Notes: generated by a model not told the origin, from the sequence alone. A DNA stretch of 10,541 nucleotides from Natronohydrobacter sp. (GCA_007117255.1 SKGU01000168.1:1-10541); one strand, 5' to 3'. Positions 1 to 5,623 are shown, counted from the first letter of the stretch. Numbers and translations are program-made.

Positions 1-175
1 AACGCTTACCGCGCAGGATCAGTTTCAGCCGCGCCTGATCACGGCGCGTAAACAAACGGTGTTGCCCGTCACGATGCGGAAACAGCAGTTCCTTGGCCTC
101 ATAGAAGCGCAGGGTGCGCGGTGTAACGCCATATTCGGCGCACATCTCGCGGATTGTCTTTGTATCTTTTGGCAT
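1..175 (-). CDS. MerR-family transcriptional regulator (LiuR-like), C-terminus cut by window edge
   Basis: The first 58 codons are visible, starting at ATG 175-173 on the minus strand; the rest lies beyond the left edge. The start is supported by a GGAGG ribosome binding site (CCTCC at 184-188 on plus) 8 bases upstream. The protein opens with the MerR winged-helix DNA-binding domain: MCAEYGVTPRTLRFYE (about residues 11-26) is the helix-turn-helix, followed by the wing with G38, R40 and F42, and then RLKLILRGKR. The RTLRFYE and ILRGKR signatures are typical of the LiuR-like branch, whose known members control leucine/isovalerate and fatty-acid catabolism. About 28 of 51 aligned residues match the neighbouring MerR gene at 299-673, so the two are tandem paralogs. 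MerR proteins bind dyads between promoter elements as dimers; the inducer cannot be told from this fragment. The family is sure; the LiuR-like role is inferred. Confidence 0.9.
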   Translation of the reverse strand, partial: MPKDTKTIREMCAEYGVTPRTLRFYEAKELLFPHRDGQHRLFTRRDQARLKLILRGKR

Positions 176-242
176 GTGTCATACCTCCGATCAGGGGCGC
201 AGGGCGCAAGGCCGATACGTCTTGGGAACGAAGATATGCATG

Positions 243-258
243 TTGACGTGAACGTAAA
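243..258. promoter_or_regulatory. Candidate MerR/LiuR-type operator dyad
   Basis: TTGACGTGAACGTAAA is an imperfect inverted repeat: TTGACGT and ACGTAAA flank a 2-base centre, with 6 of 7 positions complementary. From memory, ACGT-centred 16-base dyads of this type have been proposed as LiuR (MerR-family) sites in proteobacteria; I cannot check the published matrix here. It lies about 70 bases upstream of the left MerR start and downstream of the right MerR stop, so autoregulation is the simplest reading. Binding is inferred. Confidence 0.45.
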
Positions 259-263
259 GTTAA

Positions 264-296
264 ACGCCACGTCATAGTTTTGTGTGACGCCACGTC
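264..296. repeat. Direct repeat of ACGCCACGTC, two copies 23 bases apart
   Basis: ACGCCACGTC occurs exactly at 264-273 and 287-296, a centre-to-centre distance of 23 bases (about two helical turns). Both copies contain the CACGTC core also resembling a half-site of the adjacent dyad. The second copy ends just before the stop codon of the right MerR gene. They could be further binding sites of one of the two MerR regulators or a chance repeat in GC-rich DNA. Confidence 0.4.
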
Positions 297-298
297 TC

Positions 299-673
299 TC
301 AGTCGTCGGGCAACAATTCTGCGGCCTCGCTGCGCAGTTTTTCCAGATCATCTATGCTTTGCTGCAATTCCTGCGCTTGCACGCGCAAGACCCCCAACTG
401 CCGGTCTGCCAGTTCCAACCAGGCCCGAAGCTGCGGCTCTGTGCCTTCTTTCTGGTATATCTCAAGCCATTGCCGAATTTCTTCGAGAGAGAACCCGAAC
501 CGGCGTCCGCGCATGATCAGCGTCATCCGTGCCACTTCGCGCGGGGTGTAGAAGCGATTGCGCCCTTCTTTCTGCGGGCTGAGAAGCTCGATATACTCGT
601 AATACCGCAAGGTGCGCGGGGTAACGTCAAATTTCGCGCACATTTCCTTGAAACTCAAACGGGTCTCGCTCAT
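299..673 (-). CDS. MerR-family transcriptional regulator (LiuR-like), complete
   Basis: A complete 124-residue regulator. The start ATG at 673-671 gives the usual MerR N-terminus (MSETRLSFKEMCAKF); a much longer open frame runs on upstream but would be antisense to both thioesterase genes, so it is rejected. The domains in order are the helix-turn-helix (VTPRTLRYYE, about 17-26), the wing (G37, R40, Y42), a second helical pair (RGRRFGFSLEEIRQWLEIY, about 56-74), then a C-terminal dimerisation coiled coil (about 80-117, heptad-like LADRQLGVLRVQAQELQQSIDDLEKL split over two turns). No C-terminal metal- or drug-binding domain and no conserved cysteine pair follow, as in LiuR-like members that sense acyl-CoA type ligands. 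It is divergent from the thioesterase/MATE operon across a 135-base gap and could control it. Family sure, ligand and targets unknown. Confidence 0.93.
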   Translation of the reverse strand: MSETRLSFKEMCAKFDVTPRTLRYYEYIELLSPQKEGRNRFYTPREVARMTLIMRGRRFGFSLEEIRQWLEIYQKEGTEPQLRAWLELADRQLGVLRVQAQELQQSIDDLEKLRSEAAELLPDD

Positions 674-808
674 CGCAGGCTTGCTCCCTCTCCGACTGCG
701 CAACCATGCTAATCCGCGCAACCGCCAGATGCAATTGGCACAGCCCGGCTTGCCATCCGGGGTGTTTCGGGGGCAGATACAGGCAACAACCAGCATGGGG
801 GCCACAGG
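674..808. promoter_or_regulatory. Divergent intergenic region between MerR gene and thioesterase operon
   Basis: This 135-base gap must carry promoters for both directions. I see no convincing -35/-10 pair. GCGCAACC occurs twice, at 698-705 and 716-723, an exact 8-base direct repeat with an 18-base period. A G-run (797-801) lies 7 bases before the thioesterase ATG and may act as a weak ribosome binding site. No LiuR-like ACGT dyad is visible here. Confidence 0.35.
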
Positions 809-1228
809 ATGACCGAAAACGGCGCACAGGACTTTATCAACGCGCTGCCCTTCGCACGGGCGCTGGGTATGCGGCTGGACCAGATCGGCGAGGGGCGCGC
901 GGAAATCTCGATGGACTGGGACGCGCGCTTCATCGGTGATCCGGCAACGGGCGTGATCCATGGCGGCGCGGTTTCGGCGCTGATGGACACCTGCGGCGGC
1001 GCGGCGGTCCTGTCCTATCCGGGCGCGCGCAGCACCGCGACCATTGATCTGCGCATCGACTATATGCGTGCGGCCACACCCGGACAGCGGATCACAGCGC
1101 GGGCGGAATGCTACCACGTCACGCGCCGCGTGGCTTTTGTGCGCGCCACAGCCCATGATGAGGACAGCGCCAATCCTGTCGCCACCGCCACAGGTGCCTT
1201 TACCTTCGACCGCAAGGAGGCGAAATGA
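809..1228 (+). CDS. PaaI-family hotdog-fold thioesterase A
   Basis: A 139-residue single-domain hotdog protein, expected to hydrolyse acyl-CoA thioesters (often aryl or medium-chain) as a cytoplasmic dimer or tetramer. The diagnostic stretch is TGVIHGGAVSALMDTCGG (about 47-64): HGG (51-53) forms the oxyanion/CoA-binding turn, and D60 in the following helix is at the usual acidic catalytic position of PaaI enzymes. The later strands STATIDLRIDYMR (about 75-87) and ITARAEC fit the fold. Length is normal for PaaI (about 130-150). The start ATG at 809 is preceded only by a G-rich stretch. Its TGA overlaps the ATG of thioesterase B by four bases (ATGA), so the two are translationally coupled. Substrate cannot be read from sequence. 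The divergent LiuR-like regulator hints at acyl-CoA metabolism; this is inference. Confidence 0.9.
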   Translation: MTENGAQDFINALPFARALGMRLDQIGEGRAEISMDWDARFIGDPATGVIHGGAVSALMDTCGGAAVLSYPGARSTATIDLRIDYMRAATPGQRITARAECYHVTRRVAFVRATAHDEDSANPVATATGAFTFDRKEAK

Positions 1229-1728
1229 GACCCCCCGAACCTGTTCAGAAGCTGAAACACCGCCGCGACACCGCGCTGGCAACTCTGGTCGGTGCTGTGC
1301 CCTATGCAGGCTTTCTGGGCATCCAGTTCGAACGCCACGGCGACGAGCTGACCGCCGTGCTGCCCTATGACGACAAGCTGATCGGCAATCCTGTGCTGCC
1401 TGCGATCCATGGCGGTGTGATCGCGTCATTTCTGGAGGTCGCGGCGATCATCGAATTAAGCTGGGCGATGCTCTGGGATGAGCTGGAATCGGGGCGTCTT
1501 GACCCCGAAACCATGGCGCAAAACCTGCCGCGCCTGCCCAAGACCATCGATTTCACAGTTGACTATCTGCGCACGGGGCTGCCGCGCGACGCCTATGCAC
1601 GCGCGCGCGTCAACCGCTCTGGCCGGCGCTATGCGAGTGTGCATGTTGAAGCGTGGCAAGACAATCGCGCGCGGCTTTTCGCGCAGGCGACCGGCCATTT
1701 CCTGATGCCACAACGCGCGGATGGCTGA
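1225..1728 (+). CDS. PaaI-family hotdog-fold thioesterase B
   Basis: A 167-residue second hotdog protein with a strong AAGGAGG ribosome binding site at 1214-1220. The key motif is LPAIHGGVIASFLEVAAI (about 58-75), with HGG at 62-64 and E71 in place of the Asp seen in thioesterase A. Between the central helix and the next strand it carries an extra stretch of roughly 25 residues (about 80-106, LWDELESGRLDPETMAQ region), which makes it longer than usual PaaI proteins. The closing strands KTIDFTVDYLRTG and YASVHVEAWQDN are typical. It shares the fold with thioesterase A but is clearly diverged. Together they may form a heteromeric enzyme or act on different acyl-CoAs; neither is shown. The stop lies within the MATE gene (8-base overlap). 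Confidence 0.87.
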   Translation: MRPPEPVQKLKHRRDTALATLVGAVPYAGFLGIQFERHGDELTAVLPYDDKLIGNPVLPAIHGGVIASFLEVAAIIELSWAMLWDELESGRLDPETMAQNLPRLPKTIDFTVDYLRTGLPRDAYARARVNRSGRRYASVHVEAWQDNRARLFAQATGHFLMPQRADG

Positions 1729-3040
1729 CAGCGGCCCAAGTCATCGGCGCATCCTGAAAATCGCCGTGCCGATTGTGCTGGCGAATATCTCGGTGCCCCT
1801 GCTGGGGGTCGTGGATACAGGGGTCGTCGGCCAGATGGGCGCTGCTGCCCCGATTGGGGCCGTGGGCTTGGGCGCAATCATCCTGGCCTCGATCTACTGG
1901 ATTTTCGGCTTTCTGCGCATGGGTACGACGGGCCTTGTGGCGCAGGCCACGGGCGCGGGCGATCTGGCGGAGAGCGGCGCGATCCTGACGCGCGGGGTGA
2001 TGATCGGACTGGCCGCCGGGGCGGTGATGGTCGCGGGGCAAGCCGCGATCACATGGGCCGCGTTTCGCGTGGCCCCCGCCAGCCCTGAGGTCGAGGCACT
2101 GACGCGCGATTACCTCGCAATCCGCATCTGGGGCGCACCCGCCACGATTGCCCTTTACGCGCTGAATGGCTGGCTGATCGCAACCGAACGCACGCGCGGC
2201 GTGCTGATCCTGCAACTATGGATGAACGGGCTGAATATCGCGCTGGATCTGTGGTTCGTTCTTGGGCTTGGCTGGGGCGTGCAGGGCGTGGCGGTTGCGA
2301 CATTGATTGCGGAACTCAGCGCACTTGGGCTGGGGCTGTGGCTGTGCCGCCCTGCCTTTTCAGGGGCACAATGGCGCGATTGGGCGCGCGTGTTTGACCG
2401 GGTGCGATTGCGGCGCATGTGGTCTGTCAATTCCGACATCATGCTGCGCACCATCGCGCTGCAAGCCGCAATGACGGGCTTTTTGTTTGTCTCGGCAGGC
2501 TTTGGCGATGTGCAACTCGCGGCCAATCAGATCCTGTGGCAGTTCCTCATGGTCACGGCCTATGCCCTGGACGGCTTCGCTTTCGCGGCAGAAGCCCTGG
2601 TCGGAAAGTCTGTCGGCGCGGCCTCTGTCATGGGGATGCGCGCGGCCAGCCTACGGACGTCGCTCTGGGCCGTGGGCGCGTCTTTGGTCATGGCACTGGG
2701 TTTCTGGATCATCGGACCCTTTGTGATCGATGTCATGACCACCGCGCCCGAAGTGCGACTGGCCGCGCGCGATTTCCTGCCCTTCGTGGTGGTGCTCTGC
2801 GTGCTGGGGGTTGGTGCATATATGCTGGACGGCATTTTCATCGGCGCGACCGGCACGCGCGAGATGCGCAATACGGTCGTGCTGGCCGTGGCGATTTATG
2901 GCCTGATTGCGTGGGTCAGCGTGCCGGTCTGGGGTAATCCGGCGCTATGGGGCGCGTTGATCGTACTCAACGGGTTGCGCGGCGTGTTTCTGGGTCTGCT
3001 CTATCCGCGACTGGAACGCAGGGTCGCGCACGGGGGCTGA
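1721..3040 (+). CDS. MATE-family efflux transporter (DinF-like branch)
   Basis: A 439-residue integral membrane protein with about 12 hydrophobic segments in two similar halves, as expected for multidrug and toxin extrusion transporters that exchange Na+ or H+ for organic cations or other small molecules. The first half contains NISVPLLGVVDTGVVGQMG (22-40), with D32 at the cation-coupling position of DinF-type members, and FLRMGTTGLVAQATGAGD, a signature of this branch. The second half repeats the pattern (VNSDIMLRTIALQAA, then LDGFAFAAEALVGKSVG). The start ATG at 1721 overlaps the end of thioesterase B by eight bases, and no separate promoter is seen, so it is probably expressed with the two thioesterases. 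Substrate is unknown. An export role for a product of the thioesterases is possible but is guesswork. Confidence 0.92.
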   Translation: MADSGPSHRRILKIAVPIVLANISVPLLGVVDTGVVGQMGAAAPIGAVGLGAIILASIYWIFGFLRMGTTGLVAQATGAGDLAESGAILTRGVMIGLAAGAVMVAGQAAITWAAFRVAPASPEVEALTRDYLAIRIWGAPATIALYALNGWLIATERTRGVLILQLWMNGLNIALDLWFVLGLGWGVQGVAVATLIAELSALGLGLWLCRPAFSGAQWRDWARVFDRVRLRRMWSVNSDIMLRTIALQAAMTGFLFVSAGFGDVQLAANQILWQFLMVTAYALDGFAFAAEALVGKSVGAASVMGMRAASLRTSLWAVGASLVMALGFWIIGPFVIDVMTTAPEVRLAARDFLPFVVVLCVLGVGAYMLDGIFIGATGTREMRNTVVLAVAIYGLIAWVSVPVWGNPALWGALIVLNGLRGVFLGLLYPRLERRVAHGG

Positions 3041-3055
3041 GGGGCTTTGCCCCTC
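3039..3055 (+). terminator. Hairpin at the end of the MATE gene
   Basis: GAGGGGC-TTT-GCCCCTC is a perfect 7-base-pair stem with a 3-base loop that starts inside the TGA stop codon (3038-3040). No T-run follows directly, so it is either a weak or Rho-assisted terminator or the first part of the composite repeat-like element in this gap. It lies between converging genes and may serve both. Confidence 0.55.
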
Positions 3056-3104
3056 TGCGGCCTGCGGCCACAATCACCCCAGGATATTTTGACAAGAGTG
3101 AAAG
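3056..3104. repeat. Repeat-like module: TGCGGCC twice, then CCCCAGGATATTTT...AAGAGTGAAAG
   Basis: After the hairpin comes a tandem 7-base repeat, TGCGGCC (3056-3062 and 3063-3069), then CCCC-AGGATATTTT (3077-3090) and CAAGAGTGAA (3093-3102), ending just before the pyrD stop (3108-3106). The part TATTT-N3-CAAGAGTGAA resembles two other places in the window (5016-5033, 5537-5554). From memory, similar G-rich hairpin plus CCCCnGGATATTT blocks recur at gene ends in Rhodobacteraceae; I cannot count copies here. Confidence 0.45.
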
Positions 3105-3105
3105 A

Positions 3106-4164
3106 TCAAAGCCATCTCTGGCGATCTGTGCCGACCGCATCTGCGATTGTCTGAAACCCATCTCGATCCAGAAGAACAATAAGACCGCGATTGATGCGCC
3201 CTACAAGCGACAGACCCTGCCACGTCAATGCAGAATAAAGCTGCACGGCTGATGCCCCCGCCCTGATCTTGGCATAGGCATCTTCAGCCGAGGCAATGCC
3301 ACCCACCCCGATCAGCGGGATTGTTCCGTTGGTAAGATGCGACAGGCGCGCAAGCACACGCGTGGACAAATCGAACAATGGTACACCTGAAAGCCCGCCT
3401 TTTTCGCCAGAATGTACACTTTTCAAACCTTGGCGGGTTATCGTTGTATTGGTGGCGATGATCGCATCAAGTTTGGCCTCCAGCGCGACACGAGCGATAT
3501 CTGCCAGCTCTGCCTCGGTCAGATCGGGGGCGATCTTCAGGAAAATGGGGATCTTGCGGGCCAGCCCGTCGCGCGCGGCCATGACACCGGCAAGGAGCGC
3601 CGCCAATGCTTCGGCCCCTTGCAGATCGCGCAGGGATTCGGTGTTGGGCGACGAGACATTGACCGTTGCGAAATCCAGATGTGCCCCACAGCGCGACAGC
3701 ACTGCCGCAAAATCGGCGGCACGGTCCGCACTGTCCTTGTTGGCCCCCAGATTGAGACCCAGAACCATACCCTCTGGCCGCTGCGCCAGACGTGCGGCGA
3801 TCACCTCGACACCTTCATTGTTGAAGCCAAAGCGGTTGATCACGGCGCGATCTTCGGGCAGCCGATAGAGCCGCGGGCGGGGGTTACCGATCTGCGGGCG
3901 CGGCGTGGCGGCGCCCACTTCGACAAAGCCGAACCCCACACGCGCCAGACCGCGCAGCGCCGTGGCGTTCTTGTCGAACCCTGCCGCCAGACCCACCGGA
4001 TTGGGCAAGTCCAACCCGGCAAACTGGCTGCGCAACCGGGGCGAAACAACCAGTGCGGGCAACGGCACCAGTCCTGATCGCAAAGCACCCAGAGCAAAGC
4101 CATGTGCGCGCTCCGGATCGATCTGCTGCAACAGCGCAATCCCCGCGCGCTCGATCAGGCTCAT
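3106..4164 (-). CDS. pyrD: Quinone-dependent dihydroorotate dehydrogenase (class 2)
   Basis: A 352-residue class 2 enzyme that oxidises dihydroorotate to orotate in pyrimidine synthesis and passes electrons to membrane quinone through FMN. Visible hallmarks are the FMN loop NPVGLAAGFDKNA (55-67), the strand VEVGAATPRPQ (81-91), INRFGFNNEG (109-118), and the active-site loop VNVSSPNT (168-175), where S172 is the catalytic base that defines class 2, with N169 and N174 binding substrate. LKIAPDL (209-215), ATNTT (237-241), GGLSG (256-260), IGVGGI (285-290) and GASAVQLYSAL (303-313) complete the barrel. The short N-terminal helical region (1-40) is the usual membrane-association domain. The start ATG at 4164 overlaps the DUF952 stop (ATGA) and gives the expected length; longer reading upstream is inside DUF952. 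It is last in the minus-strand cluster. Confidence 0.98.
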   Translation of the reverse strand: MSLIERAGIALLQQIDPERAHGFALGALRSGLVPLPALVVSPRLRSQFAGLDLPNPVGLAAGFDKNATALRGLARVGFGFVEVGAATPRPQIGNPRPRLYRLPEDRAVINRFGFNNEGVEVIAARLAQRPEGMVLGLNLGANKDSADRAADFAAVLSRCGAHLDFATVNVSSPNTESLRDLQGAEALAALLAGVMAARDGLARKIPIFLKIAPDLTEAELADIARVALEAKLDAIIATNTTITRQGLKSVHSGEKGGLSGVPLFDLSTRVLARLSHLTNGTIPLIGVGGIASAEDAYAKIRAGASAVQLYSALTWQGLSLVGRINRGLIVLLDRDGFQTIADAVGTDRQRWL

Positions 4165-4499
4165 ATCAGCCCCTCCGGAAAGATATGCCCGGTGGCGCCA
4201 AGCGGCAGTGCCTTGTCCCAGGTCACATCGGTCATCCGCAAAGGGCGGTAGAGATGTGGAAACAGCGCGCCACCACGCGAGGTTTCCCATTTCAGATCAG
4301 CGCCAAGGGCATCGGTGGAAACCGCGACCAGCACCAGATTGCTTTCCTGCGCAAAATGCTTTGCAGCAGTTTCCATGACCTGTTGTGCGGTTGAAAAATG
4401 AATATAGCCATCGGCCAGATCAACAGGTGCGCCAAGGGTTTCGCCCTTGGCCGCCATATCATCCCATTCAGCGCGGCGGAAAATCTTGTAAATAAGCAT
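4161..4499 (-). CDS. DUF952 domain protein
   Basis: A 112-residue single-domain protein covering the whole DUF952 family length. Recognisable blocks are MLIYKIFRRAEWDDM at the start, DLADGYIHFSTAQQV (about 28-42), LVLVAVSTDALG and LKWETSRGGALFPHLYRPL. These are the conserved parts of the family, including invariant-looking H35, S37 and the SRGG-FPHLY loop. The family's function is unknown; I recall a proposed structural relation to ADP-ribosyltransferase-like folds, which I cannot verify. The start ATG at 4499 is chosen because the family begins at this methionine; an extension of 29 residues to the next start is not family-like. It couples to pyrD through an ATGA overlap and lies 40 bases after lrp-like A. 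Confidence 0.9.
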   Translation of the reverse strand: MLIYKIFRRAEWDDMAAKGETLGAPVDLADGYIHFSTAQQVMETAAKHFAQESNLVLVAVSTDALGADLKWETSRGGALFPHLYRPLRMTDVTWDKALPLGATGHIFPEGLI

Positions 4500-4539
4500 G
4501 ACCAGCCTTCTGCCCAAAGCGCGCGCCAAGGTCAACGGC

Positions 4540-4995
4540 TCACAATGGCCCCGCGAGGCGTTCTTCACTAAGCAGAACATTCGCATCGACCGCCCCCACC
4601 CCCGGCAGGGTCAGGATACGCCGGCGCAAAATACGTTCAAAATCACCCAGATCGCGCGCGACCACGCGCAGCCGATAATCGTAGAGGCCCAGCACATGCT
4701 GCACTGTCTGCACTTCCGGAATCGCCGTCACCGCGCGCTCGAAATCGGCCAGACTGACACGGCCCTTGGCGGCGAGGCTCACGCCCAGAAACACCGTGAC
4801 GCCAAAGCCCAAGGCCGCAAGATCGAGATCCACGCGTTGCCGCGCAATCGCGCCGCCCTCGCGCAGCCGCTTCAGCCGCCGCCATGTGGCGGGCTGGCTC
4901 AGCCCCAGCTTGCGGCCCAGCGCCCCCGCGCTTTGGGTTGCGTCTTCTGACAGCGCCCGCAGCAGCGCGCGGTCTGTGGCATCGAGCGCGATCAT
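4540..4995 (-). CDS. Lrp/AsnC-family transcriptional regulator A
   Basis: A 151-residue regulator with an N-terminal helix-turn-helix (about 19-44, GLSQPATWRRLKRL as recognition helix) and a C-terminal RAM ligand-binding domain (about 64-145). The RAM loop LGLYDYRLRVVARD (102-115) keeps the G-x-Y-D-Y pattern used for amino-acid effector binding in this family. Family members form octamers that bend DNA and respond to amino acids. ATG at 4995 is preferred; an in-frame TTG at 5007 would add four residues (MAAA) and neither has a clear ribosome binding site. It lies 40 bases downstream of its paralog lrp-like B and upstream of DUF952-pyrD on the same strand. Proximity to ilvC suggests control of branched-chain amino acid genes, which is inference. 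Confidence 0.94.
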   Translation of the reverse strand: MIALDATDRALLRALSEDATQSAGALGRKLGLSQPATWRRLKRLREGGAIARQRVDLDLAALGFGVTVFLGVSLAAKGRVSLADFERAVTAIPEVQTVQHVLGLYDYRLRVVARDLGDFERILRRRILTLPGVGAVDANVLLSEERLAGPL

Positions 4996-5012
4996 GGCCG
5001 CAGCCAAGGATT

Positions 5013-5037
5013 GAGTATTTGGAGCAAGATGAAGCTC
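5013..5037. repeat. TATTT-N4-CAAGATGAA motif between the two lrp-like genes
   Basis: TATTT (5016-5020), GGAG, then CAAGATGAA (5025-5033) fill most of the 40-base gap between lrp-like B and lrp-like A. GAGC (5022-5025) and GCTC (5034-5037) can pair across an 8-base loop. It resembles the modules at 3085-3102 and 5537-5554, in the same orientation. Function unknown; from memory such blocks recur at gene borders in Rhodobacteraceae. Confidence 0.45.
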
Positions 5038-5494
5038 ATAATGGCAGGCTTTCTGCTTGCTTGATATCGGACAGATGCATCAGCGCTTCCAGATCGGCGA
5101 TATGGGGCAAAGGCAGGATACGGTCGCGATACACCTGCTGATAGTGGGCGATATCGCGCGCAATGACATTGAGGCGCACATCAACCCGCCCCAGAAAGGT
5201 CTGTATTTCCAGCACTTCCGGCACCGCCCGTGCCGCATGGATGAACTCGTCAAACGCATGTGGGTTGGTCTTGTCGAGCGTGACCCGCAAGGACACCTCG
5301 ACCTCATAGCCCAGCGCGCGCCAGTTGATGACGGCGCGCTGGCCGCGCAGGATACCCGCATTGCGCAGTCGTTCCAGCCGCCGCCAGCATGTGGCCTCGG
5401 CCAGGCCAGCGCGCGCAGCCAGTGTTGCTGTGCTGGCATCCGGGGCTGCGATCAATTGGCGCAACAGTCTTCTGTCGCTGTCATCTATCTGCAT
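5036..5494 (-). CDS. Lrp/AsnC-family transcriptional regulator B
   Basis: A 152-residue Lrp/AsnC protein: DDSDRRLLRQL opens the DNA-binding domain, with ATCWRRLERLRNAGIL (34-49) as recognition helix and turn, and the RAM domain spans about 67-142. The RAM loop reads LGRVDVRLNVIARD (101-114): G102 and D105 remain, but the tyrosines of the usual G-x-Y-D-Y are replaced by V, so its ligand may differ from that of lrp-like A. The start MQIDDSD (ATG 5494) fits the family; an 18-residue upstream extension to 5548 would be Ile/Lys-rich and run through the operator-like inverted repeat, so it is rejected. The leader just before ATG is A-rich without a clear Shine-Dalgarno sequence. It is divergent from ilvC and is probably the first gene of the lrp-lrp-DUF952-pyrD cluster. 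Confidence 0.94.
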   Translation of the reverse strand: MQIDDSDRRLLRQLIAAPDASTATLAARAGLAEATCWRRLERLRNAGILRGQRAVINWRALGYEVEVSLRVTLDKTNPHAFDEFIHAARAVPEVLEIQTFLGRVDVRLNVIARDIAHYQQVYRDRILPLPHIADLEALMHLSDIKQAESLPL

Positions 5495-5521
5495 GACTTT
5501 TTCACTTTTTTTGATTTGACG

Positions 5522-5540
5522 AATAATATTTTCTATTATT
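5522..5540. promoter_or_regulatory. Perfect inverted repeat, candidate Lrp-type operator
   Basis: AATAATA-TTTTC-TATTATT is a perfect 7-base inverted repeat with a 5-base AT-rich spacer. Lrp-family sites are typically 13-15 base AT-rich palindromes with a central A/T stretch, which this fits. It lies 28 bases upstream of the lrp-like B ATG and 83 bases upstream of the ilvC ATG, so a bound regulator could act on both. Which of the two Lrp proteins binds is unknown. Confidence 0.55.
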
Positions 5541-5554
5541 TGCATCAAGATGAA
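5537..5554. repeat. Third TATTT-N4-CAAGATGAA motif
   Basis: TATTT (5537-5541), GCAT, CAAGATGAA (5546-5554) matches the module at 5016-5033 in all positions except the 4-base spacer, and the 3085-3102 module apart from a one-base insertion and the spacer. It overlaps the right arm of the operator-like inverted repeat, so it may be part of a regulatory site here rather than a gene-end element. Confidence 0.4.
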
Positions 5555-5623
5555 AATTTTGAAACGTTAAATCGTGGGTTTTCCCTATGCTCTGCATCAG
5601 AAACCAACCAAGGAGGACGGCAG

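Larger units (their letters stand above)
176..298 (-). promoter_or_regulatory. Control region of the left MerR gene
   Basis: This 123-base gap separates the two MerR genes. Read on the minus strand it holds a possible promoter, TTTACG then TATCTT 16 bases on, overlapping the ACGT-rich dyad at 243-258. It also holds two copies of a 10-base direct repeat and the GGAGG ribosome binding site. The -35/-10 assignment is weak (4 of 6 matches each) and rests on eye alone. The left MerR gene could also be co-transcribed from the MerR gene upstream. Confidence 0.35.
5495..5623. promoter_or_regulatory. AT-rich divergent control region of lrp-like B and ilvC
   Basis: This 129-base gap is strikingly AT-rich, mostly 5495-5575, in an otherwise GC-rich window. 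It contains TTGACG at 5516-5521 (a possible plus-strand -35), the perfect inverted repeat at 5522-5540, a TATTT-N4-CAAGATGAA motif (5537-5554), the palindrome AAAATTTT (5553-5560) and AACGTT (5563-5568). AAGGAGGA (5610-5617) is the ilvC ribosome binding site. I could not fix a -10 box with confidence. The layout (Lrp gene divergent from its likely target) is the classic arrangement for local regulators. Confidence 0.6.

Noticed and set aside
674..1429. Long minus-strand frame extending the right MerR gene to 376 residues
   Set aside because: The added part is antisense to two well-supported thioesterase genes and has Arg/Ala-rich composition without any domain; the MerR fold starts at ATG 673.
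5495..5548. N-terminal extension of lrp-like B (18 residues, starting at 5548)
   Set aside because: No ribosome binding site, AT-rich composition, overlap with the inverted repeat, and the family begins at MQIDDSD.
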